Below, piece after piece: positions 50,279 through 58,322 of a stretch of DNA of 64,000 bases. The position numbers and the translations under genes are program-made. This DNA comes from Williamsia faeni. GTDB taxonomy: Bacteria > Actinomycetota > Actinomycetes > Mycobacteriales > Mycobacteriaceae. The stretch is from the NCBI GenBank assembly GCA_003202005.1, contig QJJF01000002.1:682001-746000 (forward strand), written 5' to 3'. Below the pieces are notes generated by a model. That model was not told where the DNA came from and ran no database searches. It saw only the letters and a list, made by a program, of their open reading frames with translations. The stretch's first letter is position 1; every line of letters begins with the position of its first letter.

Positions 50279-50917
50279 ATGTCTCTACCTCCGTCCGAAC
50301 CTGAGCAGCCCAATGAAGGCGACCTCCCGTCGTGGCTCGAAGAAGCCAAGCCGAAAAAGCCGCTCTGGAAACGATGGTGGATCTGGGCGATCGCCACCGT
50401 GGTGGTCCTTACCGTGATCGGATCGATCGTCGGGACCGAGGAGACCAACGAGACGGCGTCGCCCGAATCATCGACCGCCGCATCGGCGGAGACGACCACA
50501 ACGACCGTCGAGACCACAACAACGACTGTCCCGACCACGACAACCGCCAAGACCACAACAACCGCCAAGACCACAACAACCGCCAAGACCACAACAACGA
50601 CCGTCCCGACCCCCGTTGTTGCCTCGGCTCCGTTAGTCAACCCGGGGCCATTGGCGTTCCGCAAAGGCCAGAACCCGGATATCGATTTCGAAGCCATTGA
50701 TATCGCCGGCGAGATCGGAGTCCCGGGAGAGGAAAAGGTCAACGGTGGACGGGTCGTATATAACGACTCCAACTGGACCATCGTCGCTCAATGCGAATCG
50801 ATGGTCGACAACGTCCTGAAAGTGGGCGTCGTCAAGGAGGACGAGAGATCGTTCGTCCCGGGCATGGCCATCACCAACAACACTTTCAGGCACGTTCTCG
50901 ACTGCCCCATCCCGTAG
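50279..50917 (+). CDS. Membrane-anchored protein with Thr-rich repeat linker
   Basis: 212 residues with GAAGGAT before the ATG. A Pro/Glu-rich cytoplasmic start is followed by a basic stop (KPKKPLWKRWWI), one membrane helix (WAIATVVVLTVIGSIVG), an extracellular linker of TTTTVETTTTTVP and AKTTTT repeats, and a C-terminal domain with QCESMVDNVLKVGVV and two Cys. The layout resembles actinobacterial surface proteins with glycosylatable Thr linkers. No known domain at the C-terminus. Superinfection exclusion or cell-surface masking is possible. Confidence 0.65.
   Translation: MSLPPSEPEQPNEGDLPSWLEEAKPKKPLWKRWWIWAIATVVVLTVIGSIVGTEETNETASPESSTAASAETTTTTVETTTTTVPTTTTAKTTTTAKTTTTAKTTTTTVPTPVVASAPLVNPGPLAFRKGQNPDIDFEAIDIAGEIGVPGEEKVNGGRVVYNDSNWTIVAQCESMVDNVLKVGVVKEDERSFVPGMAITNNTFRHVLDCPIP
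50541..50594 (+). repeat. Three exact 18-bp tandem repeats in the Thr linker
   Basis: CAACCGCCAAGACCACAA occurs three times in a row, each encoding the six-residue step TAKTTT. Exact DNA identity suggests recent slippage; linker length is likely variable between isolates. Confidence 0.9.
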
Positions 50918-50992
50918 CCGTTCCCGGCAACACCCCCCCGGTCTACAGGTCGTTGGCCCAATTCCGTTTTGGCACCTCACACCCCCGGTATG

Positions 50993-52588
50993 TCAATGGC
51001 GCATATGCATCAACGGGTCATAGCCACCCCTGGAACCATTGCGCCGCAGGTAATCCGATAGCGCCGTCACACTTGCGGGGCCTCGCCGGCCGAGTCGGGA
51101 GACGGCCCCCACGCCGGGGCGTTCGCCCAGCCTGGCGGTCAGCGACGGAGCGGCGAGCGTCATCCGGCCGCCCGCCGCGTGGGTGAGCACGTCGTGGGCC
51201 ACTACGAGGGCGGCGAGCTGGTCGGGCTGATGCTGACCCGCTTGCCAGGTGACAGCGGCCTGTTCGAGTTCCGGCAGATGACCGGCGATGCGGGCCGTGC
51301 CGACCTCCAGGCCCTGAATGAGGGCGGCCGATCTGGCGACCGCGTCACCACCGCCGCGGCCTGATCCCTTCGGCGGCCACGTCGTGACCCTGACCGGACG
51401 GTCGATCTTGGCCCGCCGCAGCGCCTCTCGGACGACACGCATGTAGGTCTCGCGGGCGGCGAAGCCCTCGACTGCGATCTCGGACGCCCCGACACCGACA
51501 GCAAGGTCCACCGCAGCCCGCGCCCACGCATCGGAGGTCATCGGGGCACTCACGTCGGCGATCACCGACACGACCCCGTCGGAGGTCATCGACGCGGCGA
51601 CGATGCCGCAGGAATCGCCGGTGCCGCTGTCGCTGGGGTCCACACCGACTACGGTCAGCACCGGGCGCGGCGGCGCGACCGGGAGACGCCAGGTGTCGAG
51701 CCACTCGCGTTTGATCAGGCCGCCCTCCGGGGCGGTCGGGACACCCTGGAATAGCGCGTGCCAGGTGCGGGAGCCGACGGCAGCCCTGATGTCGGCGAAC
51801 TGCTCGGGCGTCCGCCCCAGCGCCGAGGTCATGGCGACGCCCGGCTCACGGCCCAGCGCGTCGGGCACGCCGGGCTCAGCGATGGCCGGGATGTTGATGT
51901 GCTGCCACCGGTCAGGCTCCTCGGCGAGCAGCGTGCCGATCAAGTCCTGTTCGTGCCAGCGGGTGCCGATGATCACGCAGCTCGCGCCGGGGTGCAGCCG
52001 CGTCATCAGCGTCGAGCGGAACTCACGCAGCACGTTCCGGCGGTGGGATGCGGAGTCGGCGTCCTGGGCGTTCTTCACCGGGTCGTCCACCAGCAGCAGG
52101 TCGGCACCGAATCCGGTGATGCCCGACAGGATTCCGGCGGCGAGCAGGCCACCTGCGCGCCCGTCCACCCGCCACCGCCCGACAGCCGTCTTGTCTGCGG
52201 AGATGCCGAACCCCAGCGCCGCCGCGTGCTCGGCGATCAGCGCCCGGGCGGCGTGGGAGTGCTCCTGGGCCAGTGAGTCGGCGTAGCTCGCGAGGATGAC
52301 CCGGGCGTCGGGGTTGCGCGCCAGCGCGAACATCGTGCCCACCTGGGACACGAGCACGCTCTTGCCGGTGCGCGGCGGTGTCGTGATGATCAGCCGCCTG
52401 TCAGGGTGACGAATCGCGTCGGCCAGCGCGTCGCCGATCAGCGCGATGGCGGGCGTGATCCGGTACCTCGGCACGAGCCGCGCCGCCAGCTCGGCCGGAT
52501 TGTCCGGTCGCCGCGCCGCCCGGGCGACGGCCAGGGAGCGTGCAGCGACCAGGATCGTCACGGCTCGGGCGGTCGGGTCATCGGTCAT
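50993..52588 (-). CDS. Phage terminase large subunit (TerL)
   Basis: 531 residues from the ATG at 52588; the longer frame upstream overlaps the HEAGH gene and is not conserved. ATPase: Walker A LIITTPPRTGKSVLVSQV (about residue 69), Walker B ADLLLVDDPVKN (about 150), then CVIIGTRWHEQDL. Nuclease (RNase H fold): LTVVGVDPSDSGTGDSCGIV (about 311) with the catalytic Asp. Both halves look intact, so it could package DNA into a capsid. It has no adjacent portal gene. Confidence 0.88.
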   Translation of the reverse strand: MTDDPTARAVTILVAARSLAVARAARRPDNPAELAARLVPRYRITPAIALIGDALADAIRHPDRRLIITTPPRTGKSVLVSQVGTMFALARNPDARVILASYADSLAQEHSHAARALIAEHAAALGFGISADKTAVGRWRVDGRAGGLLAAGILSGITGFGADLLLVDDPVKNAQDADSASHRRNVLREFRSTLMTRLHPGASCVIIGTRWHEQDLIGTLLAEEPDRWQHINIPAIAEPGVPDALGREPGVAMTSALGRTPEQFADIRAAVGSRTWHALFQGVPTAPEGGLIKREWLDTWRLPVAPPRPVLTVVGVDPSDSGTGDSCGIVAASMTSDGVVSVIADVSAPMTSDAWARAAVDLAVGVGASEIAVEGFAARETYMRVVREALRRAKIDRPVRVTTWPPKGSGRGGGDAVARSAALIQGLEVGTARIAGHLPELEQAAVTWQAGQHQPDQLAALVVAHDVLTHAAGGRMTLAAPSLTARLGERPGVGAVSRLGRRGPASVTALSDYLRRNGSRGGYDPLMHMRH

Positions 52589-52703
52589 CGTCGTGCCTTT
52601 CCGTCTGCAACGGTCCCCCAACGCGGGCGGGAGGCGGCCCGGGAGGAGGGGACCGCTTCCAGGGGGCCCCGGGACCGGACCGCCACCGGCCCGCGTTGGA
52701 GTG

Positions 52704-53237
52704 TTACCGCATCCGCACCGGTGGGAGCGGGGAGATCCGGCGCGGCATGTGGCATTCGATCGTGCCGACGCTGCCGCAGAGGCTCGCGACCAGTACCGGC
52801 CGGTCACCCGCTGGGAAACCGAGGGCAGCGGTCACCCCGGCGTGGTCCAGGCGGCCGGTCGTGTTGAGCGCCAAGGCCACCCGGGCGATGTGCGGAAGCA
52901 GGTACTCCACCGCGCTCTCGATGCCCCTCGGCCACGGGTTGCCGCTGGCGATCAGCGCCGCGTGGTCGTGACCCGCGCAGTCACGGAACACGGCGCGTAT
53001 CTGACCGAGCGTCGGCAGATGACCGGCCCGGTGCCGGGCCTCGGCATACGGACCCGCGTACGAGACCTCGTGGACGGCACCGGGGCGGACGCCGGTGAAC
53101 TGGGTCAGCCCGCCGCCGACCGGGTCGAGGGTCACCTCGGTGATCGTTCCACCGAGGAGCACGGCGGCTACCGCGTGACCGGCCTCGTGCATCGCGGCGG
53201 CGGCTCGGTCGGCGGGTGTGCAGGTGAAGTAATTCAT
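52704..53237 (-). CDS. HExxH metalloprotease-like protein (M41-like)
   Basis: 177 residues. The zinc motif AAAAMHEAGHAVAAVLLGG starts at residue 13; the following ITEVTLDPVGGGLTQF resembles the FtsH peptidase fold. No AAA domain or membrane helix is present. Proteins like this recur in actinobacterial integrative elements and phages with no assigned function. Its start overlaps the stop of the upstream gene by four bases, linking it to the small-gene cluster above terL. Confidence 0.6.
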   Translation of the reverse strand: MNYFTCTPADRAAAAMHEAGHAVAAVLLGGTITEVTLDPVGGGLTQFTGVRPGAVHEVSYAGPYAEARHRAGHLPTLGQIRAVFRDCAGHDHAALIASGNPWPRGIESAVEYLLPHIARVALALNTTGRLDHAGVTAALGFPAGDRPVLVASLCGSVGTIECHMPRRISPLPPVRMR

Positions 53238-53869
53238 GACGCCTCTATTCCGTACTGGGCCAACGTCTTTCGGGCGTGGGACATGCGCTCCTGCGCCGCG
53301 CTGTCCTCGCGTGCCGCCGCTGTGACCTGCGCCTTCGCGGTGTGCCGGTCGATCCGGTCCAGTCTGGCGGTGAGGTCGCGGACCGCGACGGCGAAGGCGT
53401 GCAGCGCGGCGTCGACTTTCACCCGGCTCGTCGTCTTCCCGGTCGCGGTGGTGGGCGGTAGGCCGGACAGCACCGCCGCTGCCCGGGCCGCCAGCGCCTC
53501 GGACCTAGAGAGGAGTTCCGCGTCCCACGGCCCGGCGGCGAGCAGCGTCGCGACCGTCTCCGGGCGCAGGTCGGGCGGGTCAGGCAGCGGGTGCAGCGTT
53601 CGGAACGCCTTCGCGGCCTGCTGTTTGGCCTCGTAACTCAAGTGCTGGGTGAGCGCGGCGGACTCGCGTGCGAGCACCACGGTCTCGATCCGATCCAGGG
53701 CGCGCCAGCCCTCACGCAGCACCACGGTGACCTCATCGATCAACGTGGCAGGGTTGCGCAGCCGGGCGGTCCGTTCAGCGGTGTCGCCCAGCGTCTCGGC
53801 GATGATCGCCGGGAGGTCGAACCCCTCGGGTGCCCGGTCGGGCCGGGTGCGGCGCAGCAGGCGCGTCAT
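53234..53869 (-). CDS. Hypothetical helical element protein, 211 aa
   Basis: Nearly all-helical, rich in Ala, Arg and Leu, with FRTLHPLPDPPDLRPETVA as the only distinctive stretch. No domain recognised. Four-base overlaps at both ends show co-translation with its neighbours. Position between capsid-like and terminase genes fits a packaging or head-associated role, which is only a guess. Confidence 0.55.
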   Translation of the reverse strand: MTRLLRRTRPDRAPEGFDLPAIIAETLGDTAERTARLRNPATLIDEVTVVLREGWRALDRIETVVLARESAALTQHLSYEAKQQAAKAFRTLHPLPDPPDLRPETVATLLAAGPWDAELLSRSEALAARAAAVLSGLPPTTATGKTTSRVKVDAALHAFAVAVRDLTARLDRIDRHTAKAQVTAAAREDSAAQERMSHARKTLAQYGIEAS

Positions 53870-54204
53870 TCGGTCACCTCCGCTGTACTGGCAAGCCGGG
53901 AGGCCGCGTAGCCCAAGCCTTCGGCGAAGATGTCAAGGCTGCCACGCTCGTCCACCAGGTCGCGGGCTGACTCACGGATGCGGGCGGCGAGCAGGGTCAG
54001 CCGCGCCCCGAGTTCGTCAGGCGGTGCCGCCGTACCGGTCGCGTCGAGATAGTCGGCCGTCTGGAGCAGCGAGGACGCGGCGGCGGCGAGGGTGGCACGA
54101 GTCGCGTCCATCCGCCGCGCAGCGCGTGCGACCACCTCGCCCTCGATCAACGGTGGTGGGGCCGGCCGGGGTGCAAGGCACCGGGCGGTGCGCGGCGCGG
54201 TCAT
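53866..54204 (-). CDS. Hypothetical element protein, 112 aa
   Basis: Starts at the ATG at 54204 with GGAGG nine bases upstream. Helical, including RMDATRATLAAAASSLLQTA and RIRESARDLVDERG. No recognised domain. Overlaps both neighbours by four bases. Confidence 0.6.
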   Translation of the reverse strand: MTAPRTARCLAPRPAPPPLIEGEVVARAARRMDATRATLAAAASSLLQTADYLDATGTAAPPDELGARLTLLAARIRESARDLVDERGSLDIFAEGLGYAASRLASTAEVTE

Positions 54205-54458
54205 GGGGTCACCTCCAGTTCCTCGACCCGGCGGCGCAGCGCGGCGGTCAGGCTGTCGACCGCCTCGTCGCCGAGCGACCGGCGCGAGTCGTTGAGTGCG
54301 TCGATACAGCGGACGTAGTCCAGCGCACGCTCGCACTGGACAACATCGGGGTCGTCGTCGGCGCGACCTTGGCGACGGAGCTGGCCGAGCCGACCGGACC
54401 AGCGCGAGGCCGACCAGTGATCAGGATTTGTCGGTGGAGCTGTGGCAGTCCTGGGCAT
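54201..54458 (-). CDS. Hypothetical element protein, 85 aa
   Basis: Starts at the ATG at 54458; the longer frame to 54779 is a shadow of the divergent gene. Contains RALDYVRCIDALNDSRRSLG and a helical end LTAALRRRVEELEVTP. No recognised domain. First gene of the minus-strand run that leads through the HEAGH gene to terL. Confidence 0.55.
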   Translation of the reverse strand: MPRTATAPPTNPDHWSASRWSGRLGQLRRQGRADDDPDVVQCERALDYVRCIDALNDSRRSLGDEAVDSLTAALRRRVEELEVTP

Positions 54459-54510
54459 GACTGCACGATCGCAGCCAGGGGTGCACGGGGCTGTGCGAAT
54501 GTGAGCAACC

Positions 54511-55281
54511 ATGAGCGAGAACACGATCCACACCACCGCGCTGCCCGTTGAGTACGTTGCCCCGTTGGTCAACCCGGCACCGTCCGGTCTGTACGTCGTG
54601 GCCACCGGCCCGCTGCCGCTGCCCGAGCACGCCTGGAGCGGTATCAGCATCAAGCCGACCAACGCGGGCGGTGGTTTCGGTACTTGGGAGATGGACCCGT
54701 GTTTCAACCCGCTGGACCCCGAGGCTCGGAAGGACGGGGAACGGGCGGCACCGCTGGACCCGTTCTTCCCGGTCACCACCTGGGGCTACGACGAATGTGA
54801 TCCCCAGGAACCGGAGGCTGACCTGCTGGCCCGGGCAGGCCAAGCCCAGCGCCTCGGCGAGCAGACGGCCATCGAGGCAGAGTTCGCTGCGCGGCTCATC
54901 ACAGACGCTGAGGACCTCGGGACGGTTGCCGATCTCGTGGGCGCGGTCGCGGTGCTGGAGGCCGCGATGGCGCAGCGCAAGCAGGTCGGCGTGATCCACG
55001 CGAGCGCGCAGTGGGCCGGGGCCGCGATGCGCGACAGGCTCGCCACCGGCTCACCGATAGCGCGGTCGCCGCTCGGTCACTCCTGGGCGTTCGGCAGTGG
55101 CTACGTTGCGGGGCTGGGTAATTCGCTGGTCATCACCGGCCCGGTGACGATCTGGGTGGGTGAGGTGTTCGAGCAGGCGGCCGTCGATCCGTACCGCACC
55201 GTGCGGGTCGCGGTGAAGGAGCGCGCCATGGCCGTCGGTTACGAGGCGTTGGCGTTTGAGGTGTCGATCAGCGGCGCGTAG
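54511..55281 (+). CDS. Putative phage capsid-like structural protein
   Basis: 256 residues. The order of features resembles actinophage head proteins: an early PVTTWGYDECDPQEPEADLL, a helix AQRLGEQTAIEAEFAARLIT, a mid-section VGVIHASAQWAGAAMRDRL, then LGHSWAFGSGYVAGLGNSLV and a final TVRVAVKERAMAVGYEALAF. I recognise the pattern rather than a named family, so the call is tentative. It is transcribed opposite to terL. If correct, the element could build its own (small) head. Confidence 0.4.
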   Translation: MSENTIHTTALPVEYVAPLVNPAPSGLYVVATGPLPLPEHAWSGISIKPTNAGGGFGTWEMDPCFNPLDPEARKDGERAAPLDPFFPVTTWGYDECDPQEPEADLLARAGQAQRLGEQTAIEAEFAARLITDAEDLGTVADLVGAVAVLEAAMAQRKQVGVIHASAQWAGAAMRDRLATGSPIARSPLGHSWAFGSGYVAGLGNSLVITGPVTIWVGEVFEQAAVDPYRTVRVAVKERAMAVGYEALAFEVSISGA

Positions 55282-55428
55282 ATCGCCACCCGAGCCGGGC
55301 GACGGTTGGGCCAAATTGACTCGGGCCCAGTACCCCTCGCATACCCTGACACTTGCCAGACGAACCGAACGCCCCACGCTGCACCGAACATATTGGGGCG
55401 TGACCGAACTGGAGGATCGATAACGCCG

Positions 55429-56013
55429 ATGATTGCCCCCGCACGCACCACCACAGCCGCCATCGCTTCCGTCGTCACCGTCGTCGTACTCGCAGTCGCG
55501 GGGTGCTCCTCGGACTCCGGCGACGACGCCGGCACAACAGCCACCAGCCAAGCGCCGCCAGCGGCTAGTTCCGTGACGCCAGCGCAGCAGACCAAGGAGG
55601 TCAAGGTCGGCGACACGTTCACCGTGTGGAACAAAGCCACCCAGGGATCAACGGCCGTCGTCACCCTGCAAGGCGTCGAAGTCGACCCTCCAACAAGCTG
55701 GACGTCTGCGAGTAAGCAGCCGCCACACTCAGTCGGGTTGCATGTGCTCATTGATATGACCTCGTCGTCGGCGCCGAACATCGTGTCGGGTAGCTTCGGG
55801 ATCAGCGAGGAGTTGCCGGGTGGGCTGACTGCGACCACCCCGGCCGATCAGAAGGCGAATGGTGGGTCGTTCACGGACGGACGCCCGAAAATCATCGAGG
55901 TGAAAAAGGGACAGAAGCAGGATGGGTGGCTGCTTCTAGCCGTCGATCAACCGGCCGCCACCCTGCTGTGGCCAACCTATCCGGGTACTGTCCGCATCGC
56001 CTATCCTCAGTAG
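55429..56013 (+). CDS. Secreted lipoprotein of the element (DUF4352-like)
   Basis: 194 residues. Lipoprotein signal with lipobox VLAVAGCSS, then a Ser/Thr/Pro-rich linker, and a beta-rich domain starting EVKVGDTFTVWNKATQGS, consistent with DUF4352/telokin-like lipoproteins. It would be exported and lipid-anchored. Phage-borne lipoproteins often block DNA entry by related phages, which is a plausible role here. Confidence 0.7.
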   Translation: MIAPARTTTAAIASVVTVVVLAVAGCSSDSGDDAGTTATSQAPPAASSVTPAQQTKEVKVGDTFTVWNKATQGSTAVVTLQGVEVDPPTSWTSASKQPPHSVGLHVLIDMTSSSAPNIVSGSFGISEELPGGLTATTPADQKANGGSFTDGRPKIIEVKKGQKQDGWLLLAVDQPAATLLWPTYPGTVRIAYPQ

Positions 56014-56103
56014 CCAGCCGTATCGGTCACGCGAGTTCGACGACGGCCCGTGATTATCGATTGACGGGACCGCTCACGCTGTCGGCGTGGTCGGTCATCG
56101 AGA

Positions 56104-56132
56104 AGACGGTCCGACCCCGTACCGGACCGTCT
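56104..56132. terminator. Bidirectional hairpin between convergent genes
   Basis: AGACGGTCCG, nine bases, then CGGACCGTCT: a perfect 10-bp stem lying between the lipoprotein stop and the stop of the convergent recombinase gene. Confidence 0.7.
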
Positions 56133-56148
56133 AGCTGGCGATGGTCGG

Positions 56149-56889
56149 TTAGGCGCAGCCTTCGCGCAGTCGGGCCGCGTCCTGGCCGTGCTCGACCTGC
56201 CGCACTGTCGCTGGATACCACATGCCCCGGCCTCTCGCGGTCGGCACCGCATCGTCGTTGAGCGCCTTGGCGATTGCGGGATAGCTCAGCCCCGCCTCGC
56301 GGGCGTCGAGGATGCGTTGCACGACCGGCAGCGGCAGCACCGACGGGCGACCGAGGCGCACGCCCTGGGCGCGCTTCTCCGCCAGGGCTTCCCGGGTGCG
56401 CTGCCCGATCAACTCACGTTCGAGCTGGTTGAACACGGCCATGTTCTTCACCATCGCACGACCCATCGGGGTGCTCGTGTCGATACCCGACGTGTCGCAG
56501 GCGACGACGAACCAGCCCTCGGCCTCGGCTCGCGCAGTGAGTAGTTCGGTGTCTAGGGTCGACCGGCTGATGCGGTCGAGCTTCGCCGCGACAACCCCCG
56601 CCGCCCGATCAGCCTCGACCTCTGCAATCGCGGCAACGAATCCGGGCCGGGTGTCCATGAACTTCGCGCTGATGCCCTCATCGACGTGCCACGCGACGAT
56701 CTCCCAGCCGCGCCGCTCGGCCTCTGCGGTGATCGCTGCGCGCTGCGCGGCCAGGCCCAGACCCGACTCGGCCTGTTCCTCGGTCGACACCCGTAGATAG
56801 GCAACGACTTTGTCAGGCGGGGCGGTGCGGGCGCGGCGACGTTGTCGGCGGGGGCGGGGGCGGGGGCGATCGAGGGTGGTGGTGACCAT
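56149..56889 (-). CDS. Serine recombinase, resolvase/invertase type
   Basis: 246 residues from the ATG at 56889; an ATG at 56931 is also possible. An Arg-rich N-terminal extension (RPRPRPRRQRRRAR) precedes the resolvase catalytic domain: VVAYLRVSTEEQ with the nucleophile Ser at about residue 35, GVVAAKLDRISRSTLD, and MAVFNQLERELIGQRTREAL. A short DNA-binding tail has the helix-turn-helix GLSYPAIAKALNDDAVPT. It is too short to be a large integrase. Candidate jobs are dimer resolution or an internal inversion; no recombination sites are recognised. Confidence 0.85.
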   Translation of the reverse strand: MVTTTLDRPRPRPRRQRRRARTAPPDKVVAYLRVSTEEQAESGLGLAAQRAAITAEAERRGWEIVAWHVDEGISAKFMDTRPGFVAAIAEVEADRAAGVVAAKLDRISRSTLDTELLTARAEAEGWFVVACDTSGIDTSTPMGRAMVKNMAVFNQLERELIGQRTREALAEKRAQGVRLGRPSVLPLPVVQRILDAREAGLSYPAIAKALNDDAVPTARGRGMWYPATVRQVEHGQDAARLREGCA

Positions 56890-57005
56890 AGCCTTATTGT
56901 ATACGGTCGTTTTGTTTAAGGTACTGCTCAAGGCACCGACGAGTTGGTGTCGCGGCCCAGGTGACGGCCGGATTTTCCGTTGGCCAGGCCCCTAACCGTG
57001 CATTC

Positions 57006-57299
57006 TCAATCCTCCACGGGTCCAACCGAATCCGGCACCGCGGCCTCGGCCCGGTGGTGCGCGACGCCGAGCCATTCGGTCAGCTCATCGGCAGACAGGC
57101 CGCCGGCCGCGAGCACCCCGCGTGCGACCTCGCAGTGCAGCGCCCACAGCGGGTCGTCGGGGCCGGCGACCGTGCCGAACAGCGACCGGCACTCGTCGGC
57201 GGCGGTGCGGTCCAGCTCGGCCGGGCGCAGCGTGCCGTCAGCCACCTGCTTGGCGACGCTCATCGCCGACTTGATCGCCACCGCCTCGGGTGTGGTCAC
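57006..57299 (-). CDS. Hypothetical element protein, 97 aa
   Basis: Helical, with AADECRSLFGTVAGPDDPLW and LSADELTEWLGVAHHRAEA. No domain recognised. Its start overlaps the stop of the small-terminase-like gene by four bases. Confidence 0.55.
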   Translation of the reverse strand: MTTPEAVAIKSAMSVAKQVADGTLRPAELDRTAADECRSLFGTVAGPDDPLWALHCEVARGVLAAGGLSADELTEWLGVAHHRAEAAVPDSVGPVED

Positions 57300-57769
57300 G
57301 GCTCGACCACCTCAGCGTCGATGATCTGCGGGTGGCGCTGAGCGAGCGCGAGGAGGTCGGCCTCGGCCCGGTCGAGGATCGCCCCCGGCGACGCGGACAC
57401 GTTGAGGTCAACGTGGACGGTCTCGCGGTTCAGGCCGTACAGCTTCGCGAGTTCGGCGTCCATCCGGCTGACGACACCGATCAGCGTCGCCACCGCCTGG
57501 AGGTCGCCGTCGCGTTCCGCCCGCGCCATCGCGGTCAGCGCCGCCGACGTGGTGACTCGCTTGCGTTCGAGGATCTCGGCGAAGACGGTCTTGCCGTCGG
57601 GCACAGGGTTGCGGGCGAGGAAACGCCGGTACGCCATCTGCGCCGCGCCGACCGAACCGAAGCCCAGTTCGTCGCGAATCTTGCTCCACGGCTGCCCGCC
57701 GAGCGACCGCATGACGAAGACCTTTTCGGCTCGGGCGCGGCTCTCACGAAGGGGCATGACCTGCGGCAT
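57296..57769 (-). CDS. Small-terminase-like DNA-binding protein
   Basis: 157 residues. N-terminal helix-turn-helix RAEKVFVMRSLGGQPWSKI followed by RDELGFGSVGAAQMAYRRFL; the middle (RKRVTTSAALTAMARAERDG, VVSRMDAELAKLYGL) is a helical oligomerisation region of the kind seen in small terminases of actinophages. It could also be a replication regulator, because it lies immediately downstream of the iteron region. Far from terL, which is unusual for a terS/terL pair. Confidence 0.5.
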   Translation of the reverse strand: MPQVMPLRESRARAEKVFVMRSLGGQPWSKIRDELGFGSVGAAQMAYRRFLARNPVPDGKTVFAEILERKRVTTSAALTAMARAERDGDLQAVATLIGVVSRMDAELAKLYGLNRETVHVDLNVSASPGAILDRAEADLLALAQRHPQIIDAEVVEP

Positions 57770-58037
57770 ACGTCAAACATACGTCAAGTCGGGTGAAGTC
57801 CGAAATACACTGTAGCCGTGTGTTGTTCGTCAAAGTTTGTCCGAAACTCGTAGTGGTCGAGGCAATCTGTCCACCACAGCCCGCCTCTCCCTGCGGGTCC
57901 CCTGGAGGCGGTCGAAAGGACTCCCACAGCCTTCCCACCCAGATACATCGTTCCGAGTTGCACTGTCCGGCAGGGCATTATCGTCGCCGCGCACACAACG
58001 TGTCCGTGACGCTGCCAGGCCAGCGGGATGAGCGGTA

Positions 58038-58284
58038 CCGGGACAAAAACCCCGCCGAGGTATTTGTTCCGGCCGTTCCCCGCCTCTATACCCCTATTAC
58101 TAGGGGTATAGGTTGTTTGGACGGAAGAATAGGGGTTGACCAGTGCCGGGATAAAAACCCACCGAACGGGACGAAAACCTCGAACACCCTTTGACCTGCG
58201 ACGGGACGAAAACCGCCGAGCAGGGGCAGAACCGGACACCGGGACGAAAACCTCGACGGTATAAAAGGGAGGGTTTTGTCCCGG
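58038..58284. repeat. Iteron cluster, probable replication origin of the element
   Basis: A CCGGGACGAAAACC-type motif recurs in a 553-bp non-coding gap: direct copies at 58038-58051 (CCGGGACAAAAACC), 58146-58159 (CCGGGATAAAAACC), 58166-58179, 58201-58214 (both ACGGGACGAAAACC) and 58239-58252 (CCGGGACGAAAACC). Inverted copies are at 58272-58284 and, degenerate, at 58061-58072. The gap lies just beyond the helicase gene and before the small-terminase-like gene. Iterons beside a helicase/primase pair are typical of theta or satellite origins. An alternative is a regulator array. Confidence 0.7.
58086..58111. repeat. Perfect palindrome inside the iteron region
   Basis: CTATACCCCTA, four bases TTAC, then TAGGGGTATAG: 11-bp perfect arms. 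A third half copy (ATAGGGGTTG) follows at about 58128. AT-rich ends and position between iterons suggest a protein-binding site or an origin hairpin. A terminator is less likely, with no gene ending next to it. Confidence 0.75.
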
Positions 58285-58322
58285 CCGCGACTACCGGGCC
58301 GGGCTGCGGCTGCGATGACCGC

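Noticed and set aside
50541-50594. CRISPR-like repeat
   Set aside because: The repeats are immediately tandem with no spacers and encode a Thr-rich linker in frame.
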